A stretch of 64,000 nucleotides of DNA from CAVPWP01 sp963709395 (GTDB lineage: Bacteria; Pseudomonadota; Alphaproteobacteria; Rhodobacterales; Rhodobacteraceae): the NCBI GenBank assembly GCA_963709395.1, contig CAVPWP010000002.1:60549-124548 (forward strand). Reading direction: 5' to 3'. A program made the translations under genes and the position numbers. Below the pieces are notes generated by a model that was given only the letters and a program-made list of their open reading frames with translations, made no database searches and was not told where the DNA came from. Of the stretch, positions 1-10,100 are shown piece by piece. Within the stretch, counting starts at the first letter, position 1. Each line of letters opens with the position of its first letter.

Positions 1-710
1 GCTGGTGCTCTTGGCGGTGGTGCTGTCGACCACCGGCGTGCTGATCGGGATGCTGGTGATGGACCAGACCTTCTCGATCATCATGACCGGGCACCGGGAT
101 CGTCGCGCTGGCCGGGATCGTGGTGAACAACAACATCGTGCTGATCGACACCTACCAGGAGTTCAGCCGCTACATGCCGCGGATCGAGGCGATCATCCGC
201 ACCGCCGAACAGCGCATCCGCCCGGTGCTGCTGACCACCATCACCACGATGGCGGGCCTGACGCCGATGATGCTGGGGATCAGCCTCGACTTCTTCGGCG
301 GCGGCTATTCGCTCGACAGCCCGACGGCGCTCTGGTGGAAGCAGCTTGCGACCGCGGTGGTGTTCGGCCTTGGCATCGCCACGGTGCTGACGCTGATCGT
401 GACGCCCGCGCTCCTGTCGCTGCGGGTCTGGGTCGGAACCGGGGCCTACCGTTCGGTGGCGGGACTGCGGGCGCTGACCCATGGCAGCGGCAGCCGCTCG
501 GCCCGCGACCTCGCGCTCCAGCGTGCCGCGCGCCGTGTCGCTGCGCCGGAGATCCTCTGGGACACCGGAACCCCGGTGGCTTTGCCGGACACGGTCAAGG
601 AGGATGCGGCCGCGGGCAGAGCGCAAATCCTGCCCGAAACCGCCGGACAGCCGGACGAACCCATGGCCGCAGAACGCACCGGCAAGCCACCGCTGCGCGC
701 GGCCGAGTAG
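1..710 (+). pseudogene. RND efflux pump inner-membrane permease, C-terminal end, frameshifted
   Basis: This is the last part of an AcrB/HAE1-type resistance-nodulation-division permease, a proton-driven inner-membrane pump that passes drugs or other toxic compounds to a periplasmic adaptor and outer-membrane channel. The gene enters from the left edge. The reading frame changes at about 88-91, where ACCGGGCACC carries one G too many for the expected M-T-G-T-G-I-V-A-L-A-G. After the break the protein continues with the family's conserved V-V-N-N-N-I-V-L-I-D stretch, R-P-V-L-L-T-T-I-T-T and a final pair of membrane segments ending near position 430. A hydrophilic tail of about 90 residues follows. 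The tail is longer than usual for AcrB itself. Family assignment is secure; the substrate cannot be told. Confidence 0.8.
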
Positions 711-723
711 CGCCTGCAAGAAA

Positions 724-753
724 CGGCCCCGGCCCCGTCAGGCGCCGGGGCCG
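724..753. terminator. GC-rich hairpin between convergent genes
   Basis: A perfect 10-base inverted repeat (CGGCCCCGGC at 724-733, GCCGGGGCCG at 744-753) with a 10-base loop sits between the convergent RND and ABC genes. No clear T tract follows on either strand, so it is a strong hairpin that may stop transcription in both directions, not a textbook Rho-independent terminator. Confidence 0.45.
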
Positions 754-803
754 GTCGGACGACAGGTCCCTCTCAGGTCCCCGCGCCCCGGCTTTTTCCC
801 TTT

Positions 804-826
804 GGAAATACTTCCGCCGAAGGCGG
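804..826 (+). repeat. Dispersed intergenic palindromic repeat, copy 1
   Basis: The stretch contains GGAAATAC followed by the palindromic TTCCGCCGAAGGCGG. The same unit, with small changes, occurs in inverted orientation at 56120-56141. It lies in the tail region of two convergent genes and looks like a short interspersed palindromic element typical of this bacterial group. Function unknown. Confidence 0.5.
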
Positions 827-875
827 CAAGGGGACAGGCGCAGTCGGAACTGACGCGCGCCCGGCGCTGCGCGCC

Positions 876-2714
876 TTACGCCGCGTCTTCCCGTTCGGAC
901 GCCTGCCGCTGCCAGAGGCCGAAATACCGGCCCTGCCGCGACAACAGGTCATCATGCGTGCCTTCCTCGACGATCTGTCCGGCCTCGAGAACCACGATCC
1001 AGTCGGCATCGGCCACCGTGGACAGACGGTGCGCGATCATGATCACCGTGCGCCCCTCGCCCATCGCCTTGAGCTCGTTCTGGATCTCGCGCTCGGTCTC
1101 GGTGTCGAGCGCGCTGGTCGCCTCGTCGAGCAGCAGGATCGGCGGGTTCTTCAGGAGGGTCCGCGCGATGCCCACGCGCTGTTTCTCGCCGCCCGACAGT
1201 TTCAGGCCGCGTTCGCCGACCTTGGTCTCGTAGCCCTCGGGCAGCGAGGCGATGAAGTCGTGGATCTTGGCCGCCCGCGCGGCACCCTCGACCTCGTCGC
1301 GGCTGGCCTCGGGGCGTCCATAGGCGATGTTGTAGTAGATCGAGTCGTTGAAGAGCACCGTGTCCTGCGGCACCACGCCGATCGCCGCGTGCAGGCTGGC
1401 CTGGGTGACGTCGCGCACATCCTGACCGTCGATCCGCAGCGCCCCGCCATCCACATCGTAGAACCGGAACAGCAGCCGCCCGATGGTGGACTTGCCCGAC
1501 CCGGTCGGCCCGACGATCGCCACGCTGCGTCCGGGCGGAACGGTCAGGCTGATGCCCTTCAGGATCGGCCGCGCGGCGTCATAGCCGAAGCGGATGTCGT
1601 CGAACACGATCTCGCCGCCCGTGACCCTCAGATCCCGCGCGCCCGGCTTGTCGGTCACCTCGGCGGGGCTTTCCAGAAGATCGAACATCTCGCCCATGTC
1701 GATCAGGGATTGCCGGATCTCGCGGTAGACCGTGCCGAGGAACCCCAGCGGCATGGTGATCTGGATCATGTAGGCGTTCACCATGACGAAATCCCCGACG
1801 GTCAGGTCTCCCCTCTGGACCCCCGCCGCCGCCATGACCATGACCATGACAAGCCCGATCGTGATCAGGAGCGCCTGGCCGAAGTTGAGGAAGGCCAGGG
1901 AGAAGTTCGTCTTGTTGGCCGCCACCTCGTAGCGCTGCATCGCGCCGTCATAGCGCCCGGCTTCCCGTTTTTCGGCGCCGAAGTACTTCACGGTCTCGAA
2001 GTTCAACAGGCTGTCGATGGCCTTCTGGTTGGCATCGGTGTCCTGGTCGTTCATCTCCTTGCGGATGCGCACGCGCCATTCGGTGACCTTGAAGGTGAAC
2101 CAGACATAGAGCGCGATGGTGACGACCACGACGGCCATGTAGAAAACGTCGAAGGCCACCCAGAAGATGATCGCGGTGATCAGAAGCTGCAGGCTGAGCG
2201 GGCCGACCGAAAAGAGCATGAAGCGCAACAGGAAGTCGACGCCCTTCACCCCGCGTTCGATGACCCGGCTGAGCCCGCCGGTCTTGCGCGTGATGTGGTA
2301 GCGCAGCGACAGCGCGTGGATATGGGTGAAGGTCTCGAGCGCGATCTGGCGCAGCGCCCGCTGGCCGACACGGGTGAAGACCGCGTCGCGCAACTGCTGG
2401 AAGCCCACGTTCATCAGCCGCGCCACCCCGTAGGCGACCGTCAGCCCGACCGCGCCGATGGCAAGAAGAGCGCTCGGGTCCGATCCGGTCTGGCCGGTCA
2501 GCGCATCCGTCGCCAGCTTGAAGAAATACGGGACCGTGACGCCGACGAGGATCGACGCCACGAGGCAGGCCATCGCCACGACGACGCGCCATTTCACCCA
2601 GAACTGCCCCTCGGGCCAGAGATAGGGGGCGACCTTGCGCAGGGTGCGCAACGCACTGCGTCGCTCGGCAGCGGCGAAGGCGGCCGCGTCGATCTGATCT
2701 TGGGGGCTGGTCAT
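876..2714 (-). CDS. Atm1/HMT1-type ABC exporter, fused membrane and ATPase domains
   Basis: This half-size ABC exporter of 612 residues acts as a homodimer in the inner membrane. The N-terminal half (about 40-335) has six membrane helices, and its G-V-K-G-V-D-F-L-L-R region is typical of the ABCB7/Atm1/HMT1 branch, which exports glutathione-linked sulfur or metal conjugates. The nucleotide-binding domain is complete: Walker A GPTGSGKST at 402-410, signature LSGGE at 507-511, Walker B ILLLDE at 526-531 and the switch His at 562. It follows the LysM gene on the same strand with a gap of about 90 bases, so the two may be cotranscribed. Transport of glutathione derivatives is inferred from the family. 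Confidence 0.88.
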   Translation of the reverse strand: MTSPQDQIDAAAFAAAERRSALRTLRKVAPYLWPEGQFWVKWRVVVAMACLVASILVGVTVPYFFKLATDALTGQTGSDPSALLAIGAVGLTVAYGVARLMNVGFQQLRDAVFTRVGQRALRQIALETFTHIHALSLRYHITRKTGGLSRVIERGVKGVDFLLRFMLFSVGPLSLQLLITAIIFWVAFDVFYMAVVVVTIALYVWFTFKVTEWRVRIRKEMNDQDTDANQKAIDSLLNFETVKYFGAEKREAGRYDGAMQRYEVAANKTNFSLAFLNFGQALLITIGLVMVMVMAAAGVQRGDLTVGDFVMVNAYMIQITMPLGFLGTVYREIRQSLIDMGEMFDLLESPAEVTDKPGARDLRVTGGEIVFDDIRFGYDAARPILKGISLTVPPGRSVAIVGPTGSGKSTIGRLLFRFYDVDGGALRIDGQDVRDVTQASLHAAIGVVPQDTVLFNDSIYYNIAYGRPEASRDEVEGAARAAKIHDFIASLPEGYETKVGERGLKLSGGEKQRVGIARTLLKNPPILLLDEATSALDTETEREIQNELKAMGEGRTVIMIAHRLSTVADADWIVVLEAGQIVEEGTHDDLLSRQGRYFGLWQRQASEREDAA

Positions 2715-2806
2715 CGGTCACTCGGTCTTGCGCAAGAACGCAGACCCTAGCGCCGCGCCCCCCGGTTGACCAGTGCCGGCGGCATCGAACCGCGCCCTGG
2801 AGAAGG

Positions 2807-4180
2807 TCAGTCCGGCACGGTGAAGACCTGGCCGGGATAGATCAGGTCGGGGTTCCGGATACGGTCCCGGTTCGCTTCGAAGACACGAACGTAAAGGATG
2901 CCCTCGCCGTAATTCTCGCGCGCGATACCCCAAAGGGTGTTTCCGGGCTGGACGGTCACAAGTTCGACGGGGCGGGGGCGCGCATCGCCGTCGCGATCGG
3001 GATCGAGCGCCTGAAGATCCGCCACCGCCTCGCGCCGGAAGGGCGTCTCCGCGCGTGACGTGACCGCGCCGCCGGCGTCCAGCTCGTCCACCCGAAGCGT
3101 GTAGACCCCGGTGTCGATGTCGGGCAGGTCGGTGCGCCACTGGCCGCCCTCGCCCACCGGCGCGGTCAGCAGCGGCGCGTTGTCGAGATAGACGCGCACG
3201 AAGCCGTCGCCGGTGGCGCGCCCGGACAGCTGCACCTCGCCCTCGGTGTCATAGGCGATCGAATCGATGACGACGCTGTCCATCACCTGCGGGCCGGCGC
3301 CGCCCGATTGCAGCACCTGCACGCCCTCGTCATCGGCCAGAAGGACGATTGGCGCCGCCTCGGCCGGAGCAGCGTCGGGCAGGGCCGCGGTCTCTGCCAC
3401 ATCGTCGGCTGAGGCGGTGTCCGTCGGTTGGGCAGGCGTCGCCGGCGGCGCGGTCTCCGCCGGGGGCGTTTCTGCGGTCGCGGCGATCTCGGCGTCCGCG
3501 GCCTCGGACGTCGGTTCGCCCTCGGCCGCGCCAGCGGGACCAGCCTCTGTCGGCGCCTCGGCCAGGGCAGTCGGCTCCGACAGCGGCGCTTGCGGCGACG
3601 GGGCAAGGATCACGCTCTGGGCCGAGCTTTCGGCCGCCCCGTCCGCACCATCGGTCAGAAGCGAGACGACCCGCGGTGCCTCGGCCCGCCCGACGTCGAG
3701 CATGGCGACGAAGTTGCCGCCCGCGTCGGCCTCGGACGTGGCCACGGTCGTGCCGTCGATCTGGACCGACACGGTCGATCCCGGACGGGCGCGGCCGGCG
3801 ATCAGGGCGTTGCCGTCCGGCTCGACCCGGACGATGTCGAATTCGGGCAGGATGGCGGGGGCGGACTCCGGGTTCCCTGCCCCGTCATCCGCCGCGGCGT
3901 CTTCCGTCGCGGACGTGACTTCGGGCGCGTCGGGCGCGGCGTCAGCAGGTGCGCTGTTGGTATCGGGATCCATCGGATCGGCCACTGCGATATCCGGCGC
4001 AGTCCCGGTCGAGACATCCGCGTCCGGCAGGGCAGCCGTCTCGGGCGGCGCGACCGTCTCCGGCGGCGTGACCTCCTGCGGGCGCATGAAGTAGACGCCG
4101 ACCCCCAGCGCGATCGCGACCACGCCCAGGATCCCGTAGGCCAGCCCGCGATTGCCTGCCGGAGCAGCGTCGTTTGCCAT
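2807..4180 (-). CDS. Membrane-anchored LysM peptidoglycan-binding protein
   Basis: A 457-residue protein with one N-terminal membrane segment (about 15-35) and a long Ala/Pro/Glu-rich periplasmic stretch. That stretch contains two repeated beta-type modules, near 90-150 and 270-330. A C-terminal LysM domain covers about the last 50 residues (V-Q-P-G-N-T-L-W-G-I-A at its start, Y-P-G-Q-V-F near the end). LysM domains bind N-acetylglucosamine-containing glycans, so the protein probably tethers the inner membrane to the cell wall. The start at 4180 is chosen because AAAGGGGAAA lies just upstream; a longer frame reaches 4249 without such a site. It is divergent from the LOG gene. The exact role is unknown. 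Confidence 0.8.
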   Translation of the reverse strand: MANDAAPAGNRGLAYGILGVVAIALGVGVYFMRPQEVTPPETVAPPETAALPDADVSTGTAPDIAVADPMDPDTNSAPADAAPDAPEVTSATEDAAADDGAGNPESAPAILPEFDIVRVEPDGNALIAGRARPGSTVSVQIDGTTVATSEADAGGNFVAMLDVGRAEAPRVVSLLTDGADGAAESSAQSVILAPSPQAPLSEPTALAEAPTEAGPAGAAEGEPTSEAADAEIAATAETPPAETAPPATPAQPTDTASADDVAETAALPDAAPAEAAPIVLLADDEGVQVLQSGGAGPQVMDSVVIDSIAYDTEGEVQLSGRATGDGFVRVYLDNAPLLTAPVGEGGQWRTDLPDIDTGVYTLRVDELDAGGAVTSRAETPFRREAVADLQALDPDRDGDARPRPVELVTVQPGNTLWGIARENYGEGILYVRVFEANRDRIRNPDLIYPGQVFTVPD

Positions 4181-4281
4181 GTCCGTTTCCCCTTTGCGCC
4201 GGCCATCCCCAAGCCAGAGCTTGAGCGACCATACCAACCCGGCTATCACCGGTCAAAACCCTTTGGCGAAAGCAGGTTATC

Positions 4282-4839
4282 ATGGCAACCCCATCCCGGT
4301 CCGTCTGTGTGTTTTGTGGCTCGCGCGATGGGACCAACCCGGCCTATCGGGCGGCGGCCGAAGACCTCGGGCGCGCGCTTGCGGCTGCCGGCTGGCAGCT
4401 GGTCTACGGTGCGGGCGACGTGGGTCTGATGGGCGCGGTCGCCGAGGCCGCCCAGGCCGGAGGCGGCGACACGATGGGGGTGATCCCGGTGCATCTTCTG
4501 CCGCGCGAGGGCGGCAAGCGCGACCTCACCCGCTTTGTCGTCACCGAGAACATGCACGAGCGCAAGAAAGTCATGTTCATGAACTCGGACGCCATCGTGG
4601 TGCTGCCGGGCGGCGCGGGATCTCTGGACGAGCTGTTCGAGGTGCTGACATGGCGCCAGCTGGGGCTGCACCACAAACCGCTGCTGGTGCTGAACGTCGA
4701 GGGCTACTGGACGCCGCTGCGCGACCTGATCGACCATGTGATCGGTCAGGGCTTTGCCGATCCGTCGCTGGCCGGGTTCCTGACCTGGGTCGAGACCCCG
4801 GACGCCGCCATCGCCAGCCTGCGCGACAGCCTGTCCTGA
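4282..4839 (+). CDS. LOG-family (TIGR00730) nucleoside monophosphate phosphoribohydrolase
   Basis: A 185-residue Rossmann-fold protein of the Lonely Guy family, which releases the base from nucleoside 5'-monophosphates such as cytokinin ribosides or AMP. The family's two signatures are present: R-K-K at 94-96 (nucleotide binding) and P-G-G-A-G-S-L-D-E at 109-117, containing the catalytic Glu117. The N-terminal C-V-F-C-G-S-R is also typical. Length matches the family. It is divergent from the LysM gene, with about 100 bases between the two starts, so both promoters must lie there. Natural substrate in bacteria is often uncertain, so a phosphoribohydrolase role is from family knowledge. Confidence 0.88.
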   Translation: MATPSRSVCVFCGSRDGTNPAYRAAAEDLGRALAAAGWQLVYGAGDVGLMGAVAEAAQAGGGDTMGVIPVHLLPREGGKRDLTRFVVTENMHERKKVMFMNSDAIVVLPGGAGSLDELFEVLTWRQLGLHHKPLLVLNVEGYWTPLRDLIDHVIGQGFADPSLAGFLTWVETPDAAIASLRDSLS

Positions 4840-4930
4840 GCGGATCCAGCGCGGCGGCCGCCGGACCGGGGCGCGCGTCGCGGCAGTCCGCCCGGCTTGC
4901 CGGAATCGGCAGGAACTCCCAGGGTGCGGC

Positions 4931-5416
4931 ATGCCCCGGCCATTTGATCCCCAACACCTTCTGCACCTGCCGCTGATGGCCAATCTGGCGACGGTGGCGG
5001 AAGACGGCGCGCCCCGGATCGCCCCGATGTGGTTCATCTGGGAGGAGGACGCGATCTGGCTGCTCGGCTCGACGGACTCAAGCTCGGTCCGGCGTCTTGG
5101 CGCCGACGGGCGCTGCGCGATCGAGATCGTGAAATTCGACAATGAAGCCGGGATCCTGCTGCATCTCGGGCTGCGCGGCGTGGCCACGGTCGTGCCGATG
5201 AACCCGGACCGGTTCCGCCGTCTGCTGACCAAGTATCTGGGCCCCGAGGAAGAGGGCTGGAACCCCTGGTTCATCGAGATGATCGCGCGCATCGACGACC
5301 CCGAGGGGCGTCTGATCCGGATGGTCCCGGACAGCTTCTTCACCAATAACGTGTCCTATTTCCGCACCGGACCCGATCTTGCCTGGCCCGGTCCGGACGG
5401 CGAAGCCAACGGCTGA
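4931..5416 (+). CDS. Pyridoxamine 5'-phosphate oxidase-like split-barrel flavoprotein
   Basis: A 161-residue protein of the flavin/F420-binding split-barrel superfamily. The N-terminal region (L-A-T-V-A-E-D-G-A-P-R-I-A-P) is the usual first two strands facing the flavin, and the middle W-L-L-G-S-T plus C-A-I-E-I are the next strands. It lacks features that would show it to be a true PdxH, and members of this group reduce or bind varied substrates, so the role is open. It ends before a good bidirectional terminator shared with sodB on the other strand. Confidence 0.75.
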   Translation: MPRPFDPQHLLHLPLMANLATVAEDGAPRIAPMWFIWEEDAIWLLGSTDSSSVRRLGADGRCAIEIVKFDNEAGILLHLGLRGVATVVPMNPDRFRRLLTKYLGPEEEGWNPWFIEMIARIDDPEGRLIRMVPDSFFTNNVSYFRTGPDLAWPGPDGEANG

Positions 5417-5445
5417 ACTGGTTCGGCTGTGCACGGGCCGGACAT

Positions 5446-5480
5446 GAAAAAGCCCGCCGGAACGGGCGGGCCTTCTCTTT
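5446..5480. terminator. Bidirectional Rho-independent terminator
   Basis: GCCCGCC (5452-5458) pairs with GGCGGGC (5465-5471) around a 6-base loop. The + strand continues CTTCTCTTTT and the - strand continues into CTTTTTCAT, so both the flavoprotein gene (+) and sodB (-) can end here. Confidence 0.85.
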
Positions 5481-5496
5481 TCGGAAGGACGCGGCC

Positions 5497-6096
5497 TCAC
5501 ATGCGAGAGGCGACGTTTTCCCAGTTCACCAGATTGTCGAGAAAGTTCGTGAGGTAGGCCGGACGCTTGTTGCGGAAGTCGATATAGTAGGAATGCTCCC
5601 ACACGTCGCAGCCCAGAAGCGCCGTCTGGCCGAAGCAGAGCGGGTTCACTCCGTTCTCGGTCTTGGTAACCTTCAGGCTGCCGTCCTTGTCCTTGACGAG
5701 CCATGCCCAGCCGGACCCGAACTGGCCCGCTCCGGCGGCGGCGAAGTCGTCCTTGAACTTCTGTACGGAGCCGAAGCTCTCGGTCAGCGCCTTCTCAAGC
5801 TCGCCCGGCATCTTCTTTTCGCCGGGGCCCATCATCTCCCAGAACTGGGCGTGGTTCCAATGCTGCGACGCGTTGTTGAAGATGCCGTTCTGGGCGACAG
5901 CGCCGGACTGGTAGGTGCCGGTGATGATGTCCTCGACGCTCTTGCCTTCCCACTCGGTGCCCGCGATCAGCTTGTTGCCGTTGTCGACATAGGCCTTGTG
6001 GTGCAGGTCGTGGTGGTACTCGAGCGTCTCCTTCGACATGCCGTGGCCGGCAAGCGCGTCATGGGCATAGGGAAGGTCGGGAAGTTCGAAAGCCAT
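5497..6096 (-). CDS. sodB: Iron superoxide dismutase
   Basis: Converts superoxide to hydrogen peroxide and oxygen in the cytoplasm. At 199 residues it has the normal length for the Fe/Mn family. Metal ligands by alignment to E. coli SodB are His28, His82, Asp164 and His168 (D-V-W-E-H). Gln78 in N-N-A-S-Q-H-W lies in the position typical of iron enzymes; manganese enzymes place this Gln elsewhere. The N-terminus (M-A-F-E-L-P-D-L-P-Y) matches the family, which fixes the start. It is monocistronic, with its own terminator at 5446-5480. Metal preference is inferred from the Gln position; cambialistic use is possible. Confidence 0.96.
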   Translation of the reverse strand: MAFELPDLPYAHDALAGHGMSKETLEYHHDLHHKAYVDNGNKLIAGTEWEGKSVEDIITGTYQSGAVAQNGIFNNASQHWNHAQFWEMMGPGEKKMPGELEKALTESFGSVQKFKDDFAAAGAGQFGSGWAWLVKDKDGSLKVTKTENGVNPLCFGQTALLGCDVWEHSYYIDFRNKRPAYLTNFLDNLVNWENVASRM

Positions 6097-6191
6097 TGGA
6101 TTAGCCCCTCTGTTGGTGTGGCGTCAGACTGCGGCATACCTGTGCCCCGGCGCCGCCAAGGTCAACCCCGGACAGCGCAGGACAAGCCCGG

Positions 6192-6608
6192 TCAGTCCAG
6201 CCTCACGCAGCCGCCGCGCGCGAAAAACCGCTGCTGAACGCCTACGGGAACGGCAGTCACGATCAGCCGGTTGGGCGCTTTCTGGAACGCCGCACGAAAG
6301 AGCATGGTGGCCTGTGCCAGCTGGAAACCCTGCATGGGGATTCTCCATGTGACCACAAGCTTGGTGTCGCTATTCTCGGTCACGGTGCCCTCGATCGGCC
6401 CGCCGTAAAGGCCCAGTATCAGCGGATCGAGCACCTGCGCCGACCCGCCATCGGCGGCAATCTCGAACTGCATCCGCTCCTGGATCGGGTTCGTAAAGGG
6501 CCCGAAGACATCGCTGGCATAGAACGTGGGCTTGGCCACGCAATCCAGGGTCTCGGCAGCGGCCGGGGCACCCGCCAGAAGTGCTGCCGCCAGCGCCAGC
6601 GCGCGCAT
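6192..6608 (-). CDS. Small secreted protein of unknown function, coupled to soxG
   Basis: A 138-residue protein with a clear Sec signal peptide (A-L-A-L-A-A-A-L-L-A-G-A then A-A-A-E) and a compact beta-rich remainder with two cysteines (23 and 134) that could form a disulfide. I do not recognise a domain. Its start codon overlaps the soxG stop (TGATG at 6606-6610), so translation is probably coupled to sarcosine oxidase. The same frame is open far upstream inside soxG, but the signal peptide fixes the start at 6608. A role connected with sarcosine use is possible from position only. Confidence 0.7.
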   Translation of the reverse strand: MRALALAAALLAGAPAAAETLDCVAKPTFYASDVFGPFTNPIQERMQFEIAADGGSAQVLDPLILGLYGGPIEGTVTENSDTKLVVTWRIPMQGFQLAQATMLFRAAFQKAPNRLIVTAVPVGVQQRFFARGGCVRLD

Positions 6609-7174
6609 CAGAGGTAGTCCACGCGCGCTGCGGGATCGGCGGCGTTCGACAAGAGATCGAACACATAGGCCGCGACCGACCGGAAGGCGATCAGGTCGAC
6701 CGTTTCGGCATCGGGCATCCAGAACGCCGCCGCGACCTGCGCAAGCCGCGTGCGCCGCAACTCTCCGGGTCCGAAGGCGTCGGCGTGCAGGTCGGCGGGC
6801 GTGAGCTTGGCCAGCACCTCGCGCACCGCGGCGCCGTTCAGGCGAAAGAGGCTGCGCGCGTCCGACACATCGGCGGCAAGGTGATGCGTGCCCGCCAATG
6901 CCTTCGACAGGGCGGCCACCCCTTCTGCCGCCTCGGCGCGCGGCAGAAGGACCATGATCTCGTCCGGCGCCATCCACAAAAGCCCGCGGTCGCCGTCCAC
7001 CACCGCGCCGCGCGGACCGGGAAAATCCACGCCCGCCAGATTTTTCGCGGCGGTCTTCAGCTTTGCCGCCGAAAGATCGCCCTTCAGCGTGATCATGCCC
7101 CGAGGCGGCATCTCGGCGATGCGGACAAGGCCCTCGAAGCGTGCGCCGCCCAGCGCAGAGACCGGATCAGACAT
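6608..7174 (-). CDS. soxG: Sarcosine oxidase, gamma subunit
   Basis: The smallest-but-one subunit of heterotetrameric sarcosine oxidase, 188 residues, normal for the family. The enzyme demethylates sarcosine to glycine and passes the one-carbon unit to tetrahydrofolate. The fold resembles the GcvT/YgfZ folate-binding domain, seen here as R-G-M-I-T-L-K-G-D-L and the C-terminal D-L-I-A-F-R-S-V-A-A-Y-V. It overlaps the soxA end by 8 bases and is the last sox subunit gene, giving the order soxB, soxD, soxA, soxG in the direction of transcription. Confidence 0.9.
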   Translation of the reverse strand: MSDPVSALGGARFEGLVRIAEMPPRGMITLKGDLSAAKLKTAAKNLAGVDFPGPRGAVVDGDRGLLWMAPDEIMVLLPRAEAAEGVAALSKALAGTHHLAADVSDARSLFRLNGAAVREVLAKLTPADLHADAFGPGELRRTRLAQVAAAFWMPDAETVDLIAFRSVAAYVFDLLSNAADPAARVDYL

Positions 7175-10100
7175 TCTGCTTCTCCCCCTCGGGATCGTAG
7201 AAGACCGGGCTGACGATCCGCGCCTTCACCGTGCCGGCCTTGCCGTTGGTGAACTCCAGAACCTCGCCCATCCGATCAGGGCCATGGCGGACCAGCCCCA
7301 TCGCGATCCCGCGGCCCAGTGTCGGCGAGTGGTAGGTCGAGGTCACCCGGCCTTGGGTGTTGCGCTGGCCATTGGCGTTGCGCCCCGCGTCCAGCGCATA
7401 GGCGCCCTCGGGCAGGACCGACCCGTCGAGGGTCTCGAGCCCCACCAGCTTCCAGCGCTCGGGGTCGGTCATATGCGGCCGCTCCTGCGCCCGCTTGCCC
7501 AGGTAGTCGGCCTTTTTCTTGGAGATCGCCCAGCCGAGGCCCAGATCCTGCGGGATCACGGTGCCGTCGGTCTCGTCTCCGATCATGATGAAGCCCTTCT
7601 CGGCCCGCAGGACATGCAGCGCCTCGGTGCCGTAGGGCATGATGCCGAACGGCTCGCCCGCGTCGAGCAACGCCTGCCAGAGCGCCAGTCCCTGCCCGGC
7701 CGGCACCGCGATCTCGTAGCTGAGTTCGCCCGAGAACGAGATGCGGAAGACCCGCACCGGGACCCCGCCCAGCGTGCCATCGGCCCAGTGCATGAAGGGC
7801 AGCGCGTCGGCCGACAGGTCCATATCGCCCAGCTTTTCCAGCAGGTCGCGGGCATGCGGGCCGACCACGGCGATCTGGGCAAAGGCTTCGGTCACGTTGG
7901 CGGTGAAGACCTTCCAGTCCCACCATTCGCACTGAAGCCAGTCCTCCATATGCGCATGGATGCGGTCGGCGCCGCCAGTGGTGGTATGGCAAAGCCAGGT
8001 ATCCTCGTCGATCCGCGCAACCACTCCGTCGTCCATCAGGAACCCGTTCTCGCCGCACATCAGCCCATAGCGGCAGCGGCCCACGGGCAGGCTCGACATC
8101 ATGTTGGTGTAGAGCATGTCGAGGAAGCGGCCCGCGTCCGGCCCCTTGACGAGGATCTTTCCCAGCGTGGATGCATCAAGCAAACCAACGGCTTCCCGGG
8201 TGTTCCTGATCTCGCGCCGAACCGCCTCTTCGACGCTTTCGCCCGTGCGCGGAAAGGCATAGGGCCGCCGCCACTGGCCCACGGGCTCCCAATGGGCGCC
8301 GTGGTCCTCGTGCCAGGCGTGGAGCGGTGTGCGGCGCAGCGGCTGGAACAGCTTCCCGCGCGCCTCGCCGGCGATCGTGCCCATGGGGACCGGCGTATAG
8401 GGCGGGCGGAAGGTGGTTGTGCCGACCTGCGGAATATCCTCATCCAAAGACTGAGAAAGAATTGCAAGTCCGTTGATGTTGCTGAGTTTCCCTTGATCCG
8501 TCGCCATGCCCAGCGTGGTATAGCGCTTGGCGTGCTCGACACTTTCGTAACCCTCGCGCGCGGCAAGCTCCACGTCCGAGACCTTCACGTCGTTCTGGAA
8601 ATCGAGCCACATCTTCGACTTCAGATCGGCCCCCGCGCCCGCCGGCATCACCCAGACCGGCAAGACCGGCCCCTCGTCCACCGCCTCGGCCTTGGGGGCC
8701 GCCGGCGCCCGCTTGCCGAAACCCGCCGCCTTCGCCGCCGCGACCCCGGCCTTGTGCCCGCCCGCCAGCGCGTCCCGCGTCGCAAGCTCGCCGTTCGCCG
8801 CGCCGGCCGCGATGACGAAGGGCGCGCCATCCGCTCCGGTCGGCGCGCGGCCGGGATCGGGGCGGAACATCGTCCGCGCCTCGTCCCAGACGAGCTTGCC
8901 GCCGCAATGCGACCAGAGGTGCACCACCGGCGACCAGCCGCCCGACATGGCGACAACGTCACAGGCGATGTCCTCGATCCCCGCGCCCTCGCCCGCCGCC
9001 ATGCAGACCGTCACGCCCTCGACCCGCGCCACGCCCTTGACCTTGGCCACGCCGCGCCCCGTCAGGACCCGCAGCCCCTGCGCCCGCGCCTCTTCGACCA
9101 GCGCACCGGTCGCCGCCTCGCGCGCATCGAGGATCGCGGGCACCTCGAGCCCCGCCGCCGACAGCGCCAGCGCCGTGCGGTAGCCGTCGTCGTTGTTCGT
9201 CACCACCACCGTCCTGTCGCCCGGCGACACGCCGTAGTCGGTGACATAGTCGCGCACCGCCGAGGCGAGCATGACGCCGGGAATGTCGTTGCCCGCAAAG
9301 CTCAGCGGGCGCTCGATGGCGCCGGTGGCTGTCACGACCTGCCTGGCGCGGATCTTCCACAAACGCTGGCGCGGACCATCACGGTCGGGGTCGTGGTCGG
9401 TCAGCCGCTCGGCGGCCAGCACGTAGCCATGGTCATAGACCCCCGACCCCATCGTGCGCAGGCGCAATCGCACGTTCGGCATCGTTTCCAGTTCGGAAAC
9501 GGTCCTGTCGACCCAGTCCGCCGCCCCGATCCCGTCGATCGCGCCCGCGTCCGCGACACGGCCGCCCCAATGGGCGGTCTGTTCGACCAGCAGCACCCGC
9601 GCGCCGGCCTTGCCCGCCGCCCGCGCCGCGGCCAGCCCCGCGATCCCGCCGCCCACGACCAGCACGTCCACATGGGCGTGGAATTGCTCGTAGCGGTCGG
9701 CGTCGCGGTGTGCGGGCGGTCGTCCAAGGCCTGCGGACTGCCGAATGACGGGCTCGTAGACCCATTTCCAGAAGCTGCGGGGGTGCAGGAACATCTTGTA
9801 GTAGAAGCCCGCGGGCAGGAACTTCGACAGAAGGCCGTTCACCGCGCCGATGTCGAATTCGAGGCTGGGCCAGTGGTTCTGGCTTGTCGCCTCGAGCCCC
9901 TCGAAAAGCTCCGTCGTGGTGGCGCGGGCGTTCGGCTCGAACCGGCGGTCCCGACCAAGCCCGACCAGCGCGTTCGGTTCCTCGGCGCCGCTCGCCACGA
10001 TGCCGCGCGGGCGGTGGTACTTGAAGGACCGGCCGACCAGCATCTGCCCGTTCGCCAGCAGCGCCGAGGCGAGCGTGTCGCCTTCGCATCCCCGCATCCG